A DNA stretch of 64,000 bases from Alitta virens (GCA_932294295.1 OW028579.1:31011250-31075249), one strand, 5' to 3'; counted from the first letter of the stretch, positions 32,881-44,875 are shown. The notes: a model not told the origin generated them from the letters alone. Numbers and translations are program-made.

Positions 32881-33610
32881 TGTGTTGTTGCTACCAGCCT
32901 ACCACTGCTACTCTCAGCAGCTGTGGTCTAGTGATTCTGTAGTAGTACTCAGTGATTTGTGAAGAATATGGCATTCTATGGGAGACAAGTTATGAGGAGA
33001 GCAATCCTAAGTGTCATGTCATTTCACGGGCTGTCCCTCACACATGACATGGCAATCAAGCAAGGCCATGGAGCCAGCTCACAACTGCAAGAAAAGGGCA
33101 AAGAAAATAGGGGTAGACAATGTGCCCCTCTGCCATTCACTGCTTGTCTCAGCTGCTGCGTGTTCATGTGATGTTATGTAAGGGTGCGGCAGTGGGGCTG
33201 CAAGAAAGATTTCGAGAAATGGCAGGTCAGAGTGGTGTCATGATACTGTCATGTTTAGAGGCATTGTCTAGTGTTTGTAGTGGTCTGGGTTATGCCTATC
33301 TGACTTCTTCCTTGGTATTTTATGTAATTTTCTTCTTTTCTTTTTTAGTTCCTTTAAGAGAAAGCCAGTTCACTGATTTCGTCTAAGTGGGGCTTGCCAT
33401 GACATTTCCACCGTATTTAAATGATATTTAGTTCACATTTAGTCTTCATCTAGTCAGTTATGATGGGGTACCACCCAAAGATCTCATATAAAACCACCTC
33501 CCTATTAACTTAATAGACAACCTATTTTGCTGTAAGTTAGTCGTGTATACACCAATTCTAAGGTTACCTCACCATTAAGTCCCTGTCAATGTCATAACTG
33601 GACCAATTAA
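32881..33610. other. Unannotated intronic interval
   Basis: Two short + frames (32959-33171, 33120-33386) have no recognisable domains or splice signals. ACCACCTCCCTATTAAC near 33494 recalls the decayed element at 6340-7058 but cannot be delimited. Confidence 0.4.
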
Positions 33611-33690
33611 ATGGGTCCCTGCCTGTCCTAGTTATATAGCCCATCAGGTGCAGAAATACAGGACGTAAAGCCCCAATCCACCCATTCAAT
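33611..33690 (+). mobile_element. SINE family D, 3' fragment (copy 4)
   Basis: Only the last part of the body is present: GTCCCTGCCTGTCCTAGTTA, AGCCCATCAGGTGCAGAAAT, ACAGGACGTAAAGCCCCAAT. It directly abuts MITE F copy 2. Confidence 0.75.
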
Positions 33691-33692
33691 GA

Positions 33693-33849
33693 GGAGGAAA
33701 AGTAACAGAGCCTACAGAGGGCACTACCACCGTAGCGGATAAAAAGATAATAGGATGACGTCACTACATAATTGTTTCATCGATGACGTCACCAAGCAAT
33801 ACTTATCCGCTATGGTCTCAGTGACGTCTGCTGGTGGTACTTTTCCTCC
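33693..33849. mobile_element. MITE family F, copy 2
   Basis: Inverted ends GGAGGAAAAGTAAC and GTACTTTTCCTCC are flanked by AATGA on both sides, a likely 5-bp target duplication. Inside are ATGACGTCAC (33758), ATGACGTCACC (33783) and GTGACGTCTG (33821), so the element carries two full CRE octamers (TGACGTCA) and one partial. Confidence 0.8.
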
Positions 33850-35219
33850 AATGATAGCTTTAATGGTTAAGTAACTAAAGTTATTTTGTGTTTGGAGTTT
33901 TGTTACACTACGTCGGTATCTGTGAGAGACATTGTTATTTCTATTGGGCGTACATTTAAATTTAAAAGGAAATGCATTATGATTTTAAAGTGCTCTAGAC
34001 ACACCCAACAATCACAATGTGTGCGCATTACTAACTTGATCTCACTGTATACAAAAAGTGGCTAGTGCATCGTTTTAGCTTCAACTCCCAACATGACAAG
34101 ATAGTATCTAATAGCTGTGAAAGGCTTAGGATGTGATGCAGAGATTTTGAATGTGATATATGGATGCTTAATAATGCATGATGTAAAAGAGATTTTCAAA
34201 GTTTCTTCTGTAGCATCTCCTTGTATTGCAAAGATTGAGGAATGTCGTGACAGCCTGGAAGTGCACTCCCTTTCTCCCTCTTTTTATTTTGTTGGGGTGG
34301 GCTTCTACAGGTGTAATTGGGCCTGAAAATGGACTAGCATCTTAGCTGGGTGGACCACTAGTTCCTAACATTTTTGTGGTTTGTAAGGAATGGTGGTCAT
34401 CCTCACACACTCATTTTGCTTTTCATTCAACTAAACTGTACTTGTGTTGTTCCTATGTGATCTATTTATATAATGATAGTGCCGGATTGGGATCTACAGG
34501 TAGTTTTAATGTATGGAATATCATTTATCAAATTGCTGTATCACCCTCGCTATTGAGACTACCATTGGTTGAAGGTTCAAAATGTGCTAATTGCCATTTT
34601 TGAGGTGCTGTTTATTTTGTGGTAAGTAGCAATGTTAAGACGAAGGTCCTTCGTACATTTCTTAGGTTTGCTGTAATAGCAATAACCTGATCAGCAATAT
34701 AGTGTTCCTGGTTTTGATGGGTTTGTCTAGTTTCTGTCTGGTATGACAAAGCTGCACGTCCATGTCTTTGAAAGGCTTTTAATGGCATAGTAGCAGTCAC
34801 AGAGACGAACCCTGCTTTACACCTTCCCACAGCTAATGCAGAGGGAAGACCTTTTTTGTGTTGTAGATGACCGCTTCTTACTTCACTTCAGAGGTCATTT
34901 ACTCGGCACCAAAGTCACTGTTAGTGCCATTTAGACTTCTTAGGCGTATTTTTGCTTCTCAGTAAAGTAGTTGTAGTCGTGACTTCAACAGTATTGGATG
35001 TAAGTGACTTTAAAGTTAGCTTTTGGTTGTGGAGAAGAGGTGTGGTTTCTAGATGTTGTCAGAGTTAGTGATTTAGTTTTATAAACATTTTGTCTGCACT
35101 AGAGTGCCATAGTCATGCTTGTTATTAAGACTATTTCACCAACAAACTCTGGTCCATATGTTTCCATTATGGTCTTTCATTGAGAAATTTTCTTGGCTGG
35201 TGAAAATCTACTGGAGTTG
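33850..35219. other. Unannotated intronic interval
   Basis: No exon or repeat family is recognised. Frames at 34117-34326, 34376-34603 and 34612-34830 (minus) show no domain. Confidence 0.45.
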
Positions 35220-35224
35220 TCACA

Positions 35225-35450
35225 TCAACGCACCAAAATATGGTGTAGCGTGCTGGGATTCCAACCATTGGGTCCAAATTTCAATTCCCGGTCTAGCCTA
35301 AGTCTGATGGCTGTTTCATCCATAATCTCATGTTTCATCCATAATCTCATGTTTCATCCATTATCTCATTGCCATGGTCCCTGCCTGTTCTAATTAAAAA
35401 AAAGTCCAGAATTACAGGACGTAAAGCCCCAATCCGTCCACCCACGCACC
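35225..35450 (+). mobile_element. SINE family D, copy 2
   Basis: The head is mutated (GGTGTAGCGTGCTGGGATTC, TTTCAATTCCCGGTCTAGCC). The body holds three tandem copies of the 19-bp piece TGTTTCATCCATAATCTCA, which is single in the other copies. The AGCCCATCAGG part has been replaced by AAAAAAAAG. Confidence 0.8.
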
Positions 35451-36495
35451 TAAATATGTCATGTGCCCTGATTCCAAAAAGTGCTAAAACAAGCTTATTT
35501 CAGTTACTTGAGATGGTGACTTTATCGTCCTGAAAGTCTTGTTGCTGTGACTTGTGACCTTCAAGGTCATTGGTGTGGCCATCACCTTGAGACTTTCTTC
35601 TTGTTACCAGACACTTAAAGTGATGGAGATAAAAAGCTGCTGAGTTGACTTGTGAAGTGGATCAAGTTGATGAAGCCAAAGCTTCCTGGCCATTCTATAT
35701 ATAAATGGACGCTGGTCAGGCTGACTGAATGTCCGCCGGACGGATACTTAGCATCCTGTCCACTTCGGCCCTGTGTCGTTTTGAGCAGTAATTCCTCAAC
35801 GTCGTTCGGTCAAAAGTTCTCTTCGACTTTTGACGTATTACTTTCCTCCATTTTTGGCTTTGACATATTAAATGAAGCTGGATGTGTGTGGCATACATAA
35901 TGTTTAGCTAGATGTGGCAAGTCATGTTGTTTTGCAGTCATCAAATTTGTTAATATCTTACTCATTTATGTAATTTTCTGAAATTTAGTACCATCCCTTA
36001 CACGTCACACATTATAATTGAGCCATAAATTAAGAAACTGAAACTTTGATATCATGTGCAGAACTCATTGACCTTGAAGATGGAACGAAGGTCATTGGAT
36101 GAAAGCGATCACATGATTTCCCTAACAGAAGATCACGTGACACGGAAACAAACAGATGGGGTCATATTGGAGATTCACATGAGTTAATTAGAAAACCTAG
36201 AGTTGCCATGGTAACTGATGAGAATGCATTTTGCCTAAAGGTTTCTCGACAAGAAGGGAAGTTTAGCATTTGATAGGAACAGATTAATCCTGGTAATTGG
36301 ACTCCCCAATTATATGGGCAGCAGAATCACATCAGCACGGAACTTAGGAATTAGGTGAGTTTTGTGTGCTCTTCAGGCATACTCAGTGTATATAGTGATT
36401 GGTCTGTTAGTTGGTATGGGAACTGTAAGTGCTACATAAAGTTGTAACAGTTTATTGGCCTCTATACTAATTTAAAACATTTCCTTGTATAAGTA
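35451..36495. other. Intronic interval with nuclear-receptor-like sites
   Basis: Contains the exact 15-bp palindrome TGACCTTCAAGGTCA at 35555-35569. TGACCTTGA lies at 36069-36077 and AAGGTCA at 36088-36094. The frame at 35652-35900 has no recognisable domain. AATTAGGTGAGTTTTG near 36350 has no pyrimidine tract and is not accepted as a ratchet site. Confidence 0.35.
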
Positions 36496-36775
36496 GGTAT
36501 GGAAAGTGCATCCCTCCAAGGCAGGTTCTTGCCGCTATCGAGGGTTGATTGATGAGGTAAGAAAGAGGAGTCCATCCATACACATTTACCCCTTGGATGA
36601 GGTCATTTACTTGCCTCAGCATAGACACCGAGTAGTACGAGTACAAGATACCGCCAATTTTAACGTCTCATCCAAATGACATCCAGCTGGGATGTAGCTT
36701 ATGAAGAGTGCCCGCGCGGGGGTTTGAACCTGGGATCTTCATCAGAGCTGGCCATTGTGGAATTGTGGTGTATGA
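36496..36775 (-). mobile_element. SINE family E, tail type a
   Basis: On the minus strand: the head GCCAGCTCTGATGAAGATCC and CAGGTTCAAACCCCC (box B), the body ATCCCAGCTGGATGTCATTT and GCTGAGGCAAGTAAATGACC, then the type a tail AATCAACCCTCGATAGCGGC, AAGAACCTGCCTTGGAGGGA. Confidence 0.85.
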
Positions 36776-37139
36776 TTTGTTAGACAATTCATTACAACCA
36801 TATTCATATAGAATTGATCAATTTTTATAGGTGGTGGAAATGATGCGAAATACTATGAATTAACGGAATGACCGATAGAACCAAACGAAGTTCTTAATGC
36901 AAGCATTTTTACAGGTATACCTCACAGTAAAGTGATTCCTTACAGCATGTATCGGTTTTTTGTAATGGCTTGAAGGACCAAATGTTGTCTTCTTTTGCCA
37001 AGATTTTTTTTCTAGCTTTTCTCTGTTCTTGTGTTTTTCAGTAGCCCTTCTCCTTTCTTGATGTATAGGCCATAAACATACTAGCAAGGGAACCCCGCAA
37101 GTTACTGAGACTGTGGAGGCATTCTATTATTTTGCTCTC

Positions 37140-37910
37140 CATTCAATGAGCTGAAACAGACAGCTGAAAGAAATGAACGACACAGAGAAATAGGCCTAGG
37201 CCAACCAAAGATATGAGCATGGAGTCACTAGAGACTCCATGATATGAGACGCTGAAAAAGATTAGTCGCATAGAGTCAGAGAGATGAGAAAGGAAAGAAA
37301 TTGGCCTCCAAGAAGAAATTAGCCAAATAGTGAAGTGGTACACTTGAGAGAAGTTGACCACATAGAGAAGTGGGTCAACACCATGGGATTGGCTATCAAG
37401 AGATCTGGTCATCCTGTGGATGGCCTCATAGAGATATATGCCAACAGAAGATGTGGGTTATCAAGAGAAAAGGGTTGCATATTGACTCATCATGATGAAG
37501 ATGAGCCCCTGAGAGAAATGATCCACATGGAGAGATGGAAAACATAGAGAAGTGGGCGACCGCTTGATTTATCAGAGATGCAGGATGATCGCTTGGAGAA
37601 ATAGCCAAGCAAGAGATGTGGGTTATCAAGATAAGACATAAGAAAGGAGATAAACCACAAATAGGAATGACCCACTCAGAGAAATGGATTGACTATCGAG
37701 AGATATGGGCCACTTGTAGATGACAACATAGAGAAATAGTCGACCAGGAGTTGTGGGTGACCAGGAGAAATGGGTCACAAAAGAGATTGGATATATGCAG
37801 ATACTATCAAGATGGAGTTGAGCCTATGGAAATGGGCCACATGGAGAGATGAGCCACTAGAAGAAATAGGCCATCAAGAGAGGTGGACCACACACCTTGA
37901 GAAGTTGCAG
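37140..37910 (+). repeat. Degenerate purine-rich tandem array (unit about 18 bp)
   Basis: Imperfect units of the form GAGAGAAATGGGCCAC and variants (GAGAAGTGGGTCAAC, GAGAGATGAGCCACTAG, AGAAATAGGCCATCAAG) fill about 770 bp. The strand bias is strong: purines on +, pyrimidines on -. Open frames on both strands (37143-37412, 37335-37547, 37426-37629) follow from the repeat. I infer an old minisatellite that has decayed. Confidence 0.7.
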
Positions 37911-38367
37911 GCAAGGGTTGGTGGCAACTTGGTGCTCATTGTGTAAATCATTGAGGCTTTGGGAGAAGCAGGAGGAAGGTCTGCAGACGTCGTTTTGTTA
38001 GCAAATTACATGAATTAGTTGCAAGGAAGATCGATATGAAATGGGAGGGCATTGCAGTTAGATGACCTGCCACCAACCACAGCCTACAAAGGGCTTCTTT
38101 AGGAACCTGCAGGTCTGCAGGTCAGCTAGAGGTCTTCCCAGGTCATTCTTGTTTCTTCTGGGTCTGTCAGAGCAACGCTGTTATACTGGACATCGCTGTT
38201 GGTCTATGGGTGTTCAGGTTGCTGTCTGTAATGGTCCATCTGTTATGTGGATTCTGTATTGTGGTAGAGTTTGCGAGACACCTATTTTGACCTGTTGCAC
38301 TTGTGTTGATAATGTGGGTACATAGAATTCCATAGCCATGCTTAATTTTATACGTTTTCATTTTGGT
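37911..38367. other. Unannotated intronic interval
   Basis: A CTGCAGGTCTGCAGGTCAGC tandem lies near 38107. The + frame at 38062-38325 has no recognisable domain. Confidence 0.4.
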
Positions 38368-38760
38368 TAAAGCTCCACTGTCTGTCAAAACTACTATTTT
38401 CTTAAACTTCATCAAATAATTGAAAATCACCTCATTTGACCAAGGCACACTACATATTGTACGCCAAATAATCTATCAGGCATTAATTACAAAAATTAAT
38501 GATTCATTGAAATAAATCAAGACCAAAACATTGGAAATACAATGGAAATGGCATCATCACCCATTGTTGAGTATTGTGACGTTATCACTTGGTTTACATA
38601 TTGGGTTTTTGATGGCAAGATAAATTAAATGCTAGGTGAAGTTTATTTTATGGAGATAGTAAACCTAGAAAGGCTCTGGATGGTAGGTAATCAGTATTAA
38701 GAAGACAATGAAGTGAATGCAATAGATTTTGGCCACTGTCATGAGTGACAATCCAGCTTT
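38368..38760. mobile_element. Non-autonomous element family C, copy 2
   Basis: Same orientation and nearly the same length as copy 1 at 27013-27409, differing by point changes and small indels such as loss of GTATT before GAGTGACAATCCAGC. The ends are AAAGCTCCACTGTCTGTCA and TGACAATCCAGCTTT. Confidence 0.85.
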
Positions 38761-39842
38761 CAGCCTTGCTGCAATTACTGTTGCAGCAGTTATGCTCAAT
38801 GTAATATTTAGTCATTTTGGTTACTCCTTCTTTGTTTATTTTTTATTTTTCAAGATTTTTGTGCCATCCTTTCCTTTGATATTACCTGTGTCTGTTATTA
38901 CCTGACCTCGTAATTGATGTACTGCCAATGTAATTACACACAGACCCTACATATTAATAAATAATTATTACTTGAACATGTAAGATGTTAAGATGAAGCA
39001 TTTGATATGTTAGTCACCCTGCCTCTTTGTGTTGAATTATGGGGTGATTGTATATGCCCCATGGGTGTGTGTTCCTGTGACCCTATAAGCTGCATACTGA
39101 CTTGGGGTTGAAAAAGGTCATGGGTGAGATACGGGGGATTAAGGACCTCACAGCCTGTGTGGCTCCTGGGTCGGGCCTCGGTATGAGTGATGCTTAAACA
39201 ATATGCTATTCAGCCTCGCTTTCATCATATTGTTCACCACTGTGTCATTGTCCCTTCATAATATATCAATTTTTTTCTTCAATTTTTTCTATGTTGTACA
39301 ATTTCTTAGCATATATCTTCAAATTATTTTAAGTTGTGACACATGATATTTGTAATACATATTCTCAGTTTCACTGGTTACTCATCTTGTGGGTTATTCT
39401 AGGAAATAATTGATATCAAATATTGCTATCATAATGTAGGCATTGCATTTGTGGAGAAATTGTGAATAGACGCACGTCGGGAATCTTTCTGTGGGCACAT
39501 TGCTTTAATTCTATTGGCTATAGAGATTAGTAATCTTGTGTGACCACCTTCTTGAAGCAGATGTAATGATGCAGTGACGAGACCAGTTCTTGTCATGTAT
39601 TACATATACCCCATGGGTGGGGCATTTTACTAGTCCAATACAAGACACTGTTTTGGATGTCTGTTTCTGATTACACTGATGACAGTGCTGAGTCATTGAT
39701 ATTACCTAATATTTGGTCAGGTAATTCCGCTGCCCACGTTGAAGATACCATTTAACATGGCACTGTAGTTTTCCCTTACACCCACAGATGGCATTGTACT
39801 CGGAAACTGTTATCTGACACACGGTGTCTTTTATTGTTATGT
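38761..39842. other. Unannotated intronic interval
   Basis: AT-rich unique sequence. Short minus frames at 39511-39696 and 39706-39891 have no recognisable domain. Confidence 0.45.
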
Positions 39843-39966
39843 TGACACGCGCAATTTGCGCAGTGTGCAGTCGTGTCATTATGACATGCATGGAAGTGTG
39901 TCAACTTGTCATTCTTCCGTGACACTTATCCTTCCGTCATTTTGTCACAGTAATTGTTTGTCACCA
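39843..39966. promoter_or_regulatory. Second TGACA/TGTCA cluster
   Basis: Eight TGACA or TGTCA pentamers in about 124 bp, with a CGCGCAATTTGCGCA palindrome in the same patch (39848-39862). The sequence otherwise does not match the first cluster at 14422-14595, so this is not a shared repeat. Confidence 0.25.
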
Positions 39967-40077
39967 TAGGGACTTCTGTGTGTAGTAGTGCATATATTAT
40001 CAGCAGTCTTCCAGTTGTTTGGTAGTTAATAATTATTTAGGATAGTTTATTAAATATTTTCTCAGCTAAGGTGTACG

Positions 40078-40380
40078 GAATAGTGGATTTTCACGGAAGG
40101 TTCTCTGTATTTCCACCAGGTGGCTATGACAGAATACTGCAATGCTATTGGCTGAAAAAGTTCCCGCCCTTGGTTGTGATTGGCTGAAACGAAGTGCATC
40201 CTAGCAGCAGTATTTTTAGTGCATTTTAATGTATATTTGACTTCTGATCATTCAGTTGGTTTTTGTTATTTCCCTATGCAAGTTATATTTATTGAATAAT
40301 TTAGTTATGATCTACTATGTCTGAAAAGCAAAACGAGTAATAAGAGATTAAAGACTTATGTCCTGCTGAATTCAGGGCTG
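40078..40380 (+). mobile_element. MITE family B, copy 1
   Basis: Begins GGAATAGTGGATTTTCACGG, then TTCCACCAGGTGGCTATGAC, AATGCTATTGGCTGAAAAAG, GTGCATTTTAATGTATATTT and TATGATCTACTATGTCTGAA. It ends at GAATTCAGGGCTG, just short of the GTGAAAAGAC end seen in copies 2 and 3. It lacks the family H insertion found in copy 2. Confidence 0.85.
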
Positions 40381-41454
40381 CTATTGGTGCAATTGGGTGT
40401 CATCAGCTTTGACATTGTAGACCTCGTGTGTTGTTAATTTGCCATGATCTTTGCTGCTTGGTGCTGCCCAGAGGTCATTGACCGGTTGTCACGTGATAAG
40501 GTCGACACGTAAACAAAGTCACGTGGCATGGATCATCTTTTACCTGTAGATCTTCTGTCAGTGTGTCTGTCAGTCTGTCAAATTGTCTGTCATTTCCTCG
40601 AGGAATATGCCCTGCCACACCCATTTTAAGTACAGGAGTTGCATAAGATGTTGAAGCTAAACACAACAATTATAGGTTCTTAGAATTAGGTCAGATAGCG
40701 TCAATCTCATACTTTAAATTGCCACGTTATTTAGATTTTTACATGTTATTTGATCTAACGTTTGCAGTTTTAATCAACTATCGCATATTAGAATATGAAT
40801 ATGTGAATTCACGGGTAAGGTGTTTTTTTTTTGTTTTTTTTTTGTTTTTTTTAAGTAGAGTATGAAAACCTAGTTTCTTACGTTCGTGCCATTTTGGCAC
40901 GAGATTCTTTCATGAATGAGCTCGATTTTGTAGTTTTCCATAAACATTCTTTAGTAACACTTGAATCATTCTCATTAGCACCCTGACATTAACCCGAGTG
41001 AACTCAACACCCCACAACATTTTTTGTGTATAATGCATTATAGATGACATGCCAGACCTTTTTACTGCTTTTTTACTGCAGCACCATTATTATGATAATT
41101 GCTCCATCTCAATCTATGTATAGTTAATGCGAGTCTTACACACTAGGGCTATGCTAGCAATTTAGCAATTCCACGGTGTCCAGTGTCTGTCCACTATCTG
41201 ACCTTGTGGTCAAGGGCATGTCCCCCTGGGAGCCAATTATAGCAAGACAAGTACTTGATCAATTGCTCTGATGGGCCTGCTAATTAACTCAAGTGAAATG
41301 GCCAACAATTGAGAGAATACCTACACTCCAGGGCCCAAGACAATTAGCCATCAAGGAGCAACCACACTGTCTCTTAGTTCTGCATCTGATTTAACCACAA
41401 CTATAGTCCTTGAGTACAGTTATAGAACAGTTAAGACTGAATTGGCCTAAACAG
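40381..41454. other. Unannotated intronic interval
   Basis: A T-rich tract with repeated TTTTTTTTG lies at 40825-40852. No exon is supported. Confidence 0.45.
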
Positions 41455-41770
41455 GTATGTGGTCTAGTGGTTTAGGCTTTGGATAGCTCTTTTGAAGGTC
41501 CTGGGTTCAGTCCAGGGGGGGACTGTTTATGAGCTTAATCTTAGCCTGAAGTCATTCAAATGAGATGGTGTAAATTGGTGGTACCCTGTATTTGGTGTCA
41601 ATGCTGAGACAAGTGAAGTACCCCATGCACCCATGGGGTATGCATGTATTATGTGTGTGCATCAGACCTTTATCATCGATTCATTCCATCATTACATCTG
41701 CCTCTGCATCTAAGTTACAGACCAGTAGCACCGCATCAATATAATATATATTATGCAATATGACAATTAC
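41455..41770 (+). mobile_element. SINE family E, tail type b
   Basis: Head GTATGTGGTCTAGTGGTTTA (box A) and GGTCCTGGGTTCAGTCCAGG (box B). Body with AATGCTGAGACAAGTGAAGT and ACCCATGGGGTATGCATG. Tail CCATCATTACATCTGCCTCT, AGTTACAGACCAGTAGCACC. Confidence 0.8.
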
Positions 41771-42629
41771 AAGTTTTATTCACCATAAACATGTAATACA
41801 GGAAAAAATAAAATAAAGAAAAAAACGATTTAGACCTAAAAATTACTTTGGTATCCTAAAAGTATGCTCACTGGTGACTGTTCTGTCTGCTTTTGTCTTA
41901 AATTCAATACCCTTCCATTTGTCCGAATGTTGTCAGGCTTGTCTTAATCAATAGGCAGCAGCTGGGTGTTAATGCTACCCTTGTCTGTGACCAAATCTGA
42001 CGTGGCTGGACTGAAGATTTGTCCATTGATCCAAGTGGACAGAGCTGTGGACACTGCCCACTCCCAACCTGAGTAAAGCTTTTTCTCTAATCATGAGCTC
42101 ATGGGCTTTTTTGTCAAGCAAGGCAGTGATAGTCTCCTAATAGGTTCTTAGAAGTATGCTTACTGGGTGTATATGATGAATGGAAAAGGGTGAATATTAT
42201 ATGGCCTCTTGGATTGCTCATATTGAAGCAGAATTGAGTATTATGTGACCTTTTTTTTTTTTTACTCTAGATGTTTTTTTAAACCATCAAATATTTCTAA
42301 CGCTGTTCTGTATATATCTATTTCTATGCTAATGTGAATGTACACGTAGGTGTAGTTTTAACTTGCCTCAAACAAACTTTGTGTTGTCATAGAACATTTA
42401 TTTGCCTTGAGACCTGTTATGAAATATCGAACTGCACTGCAATTGTAGCCTTGGAAATGAAATAGCTGATCGTCATCGTAGGGTGAATGGGATTATTGTG
42501 AAGGAAAGGAGTCGATGTACTTTTAAGTGATGACAAAGTTTCCATCTGAAACATAAAGCCATGAGAAATTATAATGAAGTCATTCGATCTGGTTACCTTG
42601 GGAACTGTGAGTTGTATTGATCCTGGCCT

Positions 42630-42720
42630 CACAACAGGAGCATTTCAGTGACTTCTAGTGATGTCTTTGGGATTTCTAGTGATGTCTTAGGGATTTCTCG
42701 TGATGTCTAATGATCTGGTA
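42630..42720 (+). repeat. 23-bp imperfect tandem repeat, three copies
   Basis: Units of GACTTCTAGTGATGTCTTTG, GATTTCTAGTGATGTCTTAG and GATTTCTCGTGATGTCTAAT type. Confidence 0.7.
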
Positions 42721-43059
42721 ACTATGAGTAAGGACCCTGATGAATGTGGATTGCTTGCTTGGTTGACCTTAGTTGTGTGCTTGGCTGGTTTGGGCCTTTC
42801 TAGGGACTTTGTAGCTGCTGGATCCTGGGGTTATTTAAGACTTCTAGGTGGCTAGTATGTCCTCCGCATGTCAAAAGGTCATCAGGAGGACTTAAAGAGG
42901 ACCTCCAGAGGTCCTGCTGATCAATATCGAGTGAGGAGGACATCAATACTTGTTGCTGGTCAATACACTCAATCTCTCTTGCTGATTTGAAGGCACCTTG
43001 AGACCTCTCAGCTCTAAATCCTTGTATTTACAACCAATAGGAGGGGCAGCTGAAAAGTC

Positions 43060-43540
43060 CTGAGTCAGTCTCACACCAGTCAGTCTCAGTCTCACACCAG
43101 TCACAGTCTCAGTCTCAGACCAGTCAACGCCATGTGTGGCCAGATGAATGAATGAAGGCGTGGCTGCTACTGCTGCCTTCAACTTATTTATGGCCTTAAA
43201 GGACTTGAGAGTAACTTTATGTGGAAGAATCTGTACTTAGTTGAAGTATTTACACTTTGCAAGGTTTGTGATTTGGCTCGTGGAGTTGCCAAGTCAGGAA
43301 AGATATAGTGTACAAATGAGCCATGAACACGATTTCTTATTTTTTTTATTTATTCTTCTTTCTTCTTTTCTTTCTTCTTCTTCTTTCTTCTCCTCCTCCT
43401 CCTTCTTCTTGGGTCATGTGGATGTCACATGGGGATTTAATTATTTTCTGTGTCTTTTGGGCAAGTTATTTACTTTTAAAGCCAAAACGAGAGTCGTTGC
43501 ATAGGTTTTGGGTTCAGATTATGTTCATTGAACCACACCA
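43060..43540. repeat. CAGTCTCA units and a pyrimidine tract
   Basis: Imperfect CAGTCTCACAC units occupy 43065-43125. A TTCTTC/CTCCTC pyrimidine-only tract lies at 43350-43410. No exon is present, and the + frames over the tract are artefacts. Confidence 0.6.
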
Positions 43541-43625
43541 AACAGTTCCTTAGTGCCTTGTCATTTCATCATTACACCTGCCTCTGGAAGCTGATGATAA
43601 CTGGTCATACACTACAACATTCTAT
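43540..43625 (+). mobile_element. SINE family E, type b tail fragment
   Basis: Only TTGTCATTTCATCATTACAC, CTGCCTCTGGAAGCTGATGA and the following bases of the type b tail remain. Confidence 0.55.
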
Positions 43626-44875
43626 ATAGTAACCAACCCACCAGGGACACAATGCCCAAAAACAATCGTCTAGTCTGAGTCAGGCAATCTGAGAATGAAA
43701 GTCTCAAGGAAACCTCCACAACATCTTGGAATAGCATGTCTATAGCATGTCATTTGTTGCTTGTCAGAAATGGAGGAAAAGCCTGTCAGCTGTGAGGGAC
43801 AACCTGTGACAGGATAAAGCACTTCCATGTTTCTGTCTGTTCTGTCTGTTCTGCTCTGCACCCCTTGTTCTCCATTAACCCCATTGTAAGCCTCCGGGGG
43901 TATTACCCCTTGGCCATGAACAGGCCCCAGCTGGCTTCACTGGCTTAGGGTTAGAAAAACCCTTGTGAAGTGGACAGTAATGGAAAAAAGGGTGTAATGG
44001 TCAGAATTTCTTGGGCCATGGGATATAGAGGAATTTGTTTATGTATTTGTTTTGATACCTGAGACGGTTATAAGGCAATAGTGAGATTTACACAGCAGGT
44101 TTTGGGTTTTGTTGTTGCCTTGTTTATGTGTTCGATGATTCCTGTCTACTGGCAGTAGTGTTTTTGTGTGTAATTTATTACACCGAAGTAATTGTCATCC
44201 ACAAAATATAGATAAAGTTCAAGCTTTTTAGTTGTAAATCCTTGCCATAACATTAAAACAACAGTCATTGCATTCTAGAATTTCAAGTATCCAATTCCAA
44301 AGTCTATAAATTTACCAAGAGCTTCTCCTATAATGCTATGTAACCTTGGAGTAAGCCTAGGTGCTCCTGTATAGCCTGTACATCTGCTATATGTAATGCT
44401 ACGTCTGGGCAGTGATAGCTGGACGTCAGTAGTGCCTCAAGCATAGCAGCTTGAACCAATACTAAGGGACTAGAAATTGCTTGGCCACATGTCGTTACAT
44501 CTCTCATTTCTTGTGATGGGTCAGTAGTAGCTCATAGAACATTCTGTCAATACTTCTGGCGATTCCTGTCAGTGCTGTGTCAATACCTTTGAGGCTAATT
44601 AGGCAGAACATGGTGCTGCTAAATTAGTACTTCCTTTGCATTTGAGGTGACTAAGGGCCAATTCAAGCTCAATTGGTCATAACATATGGGAGGTATAAAG
44701 GAAATATATTAGGCCTTTAGGATGTATTATGGTTTATTTTTGGTTCGTTGGTTATTATGTAAAGTAGTCCGACAAACTGCCTCACAACAAAAGGCTATCG
44801 TCGTGCTTGCAAATGGCAGTAATGTTTTTGTCTAATCCGAACAATTTAGGAGTCTTGACTAACCAAATCATGAGA
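43626..44875. other. Unannotated intronic interval
   Basis: Unique sequence. CTGTCTGTTCTGTCTGTTCT at 43831 is a short simple repeat. No exon is supported. Confidence 0.45.

Noticed and set aside
32392..32931. 179-codon + frame, leucine-rich
   Set aside because: It is the translation of CTA and ATTCT microsatellites in one register.
36340..36365. Third ratchet site (TTAGGTGAGT)
   Set aside because: AG abuts GTGAGT, but there is no pyrimidine tract or branch-like motif before it.
36895..36922. Ratchet-like TTTTTACAGGTATAC
   Set aside because: The pyrimidine run is very short and GTATAC is a weaker donor; not comparable with the two accepted sites.
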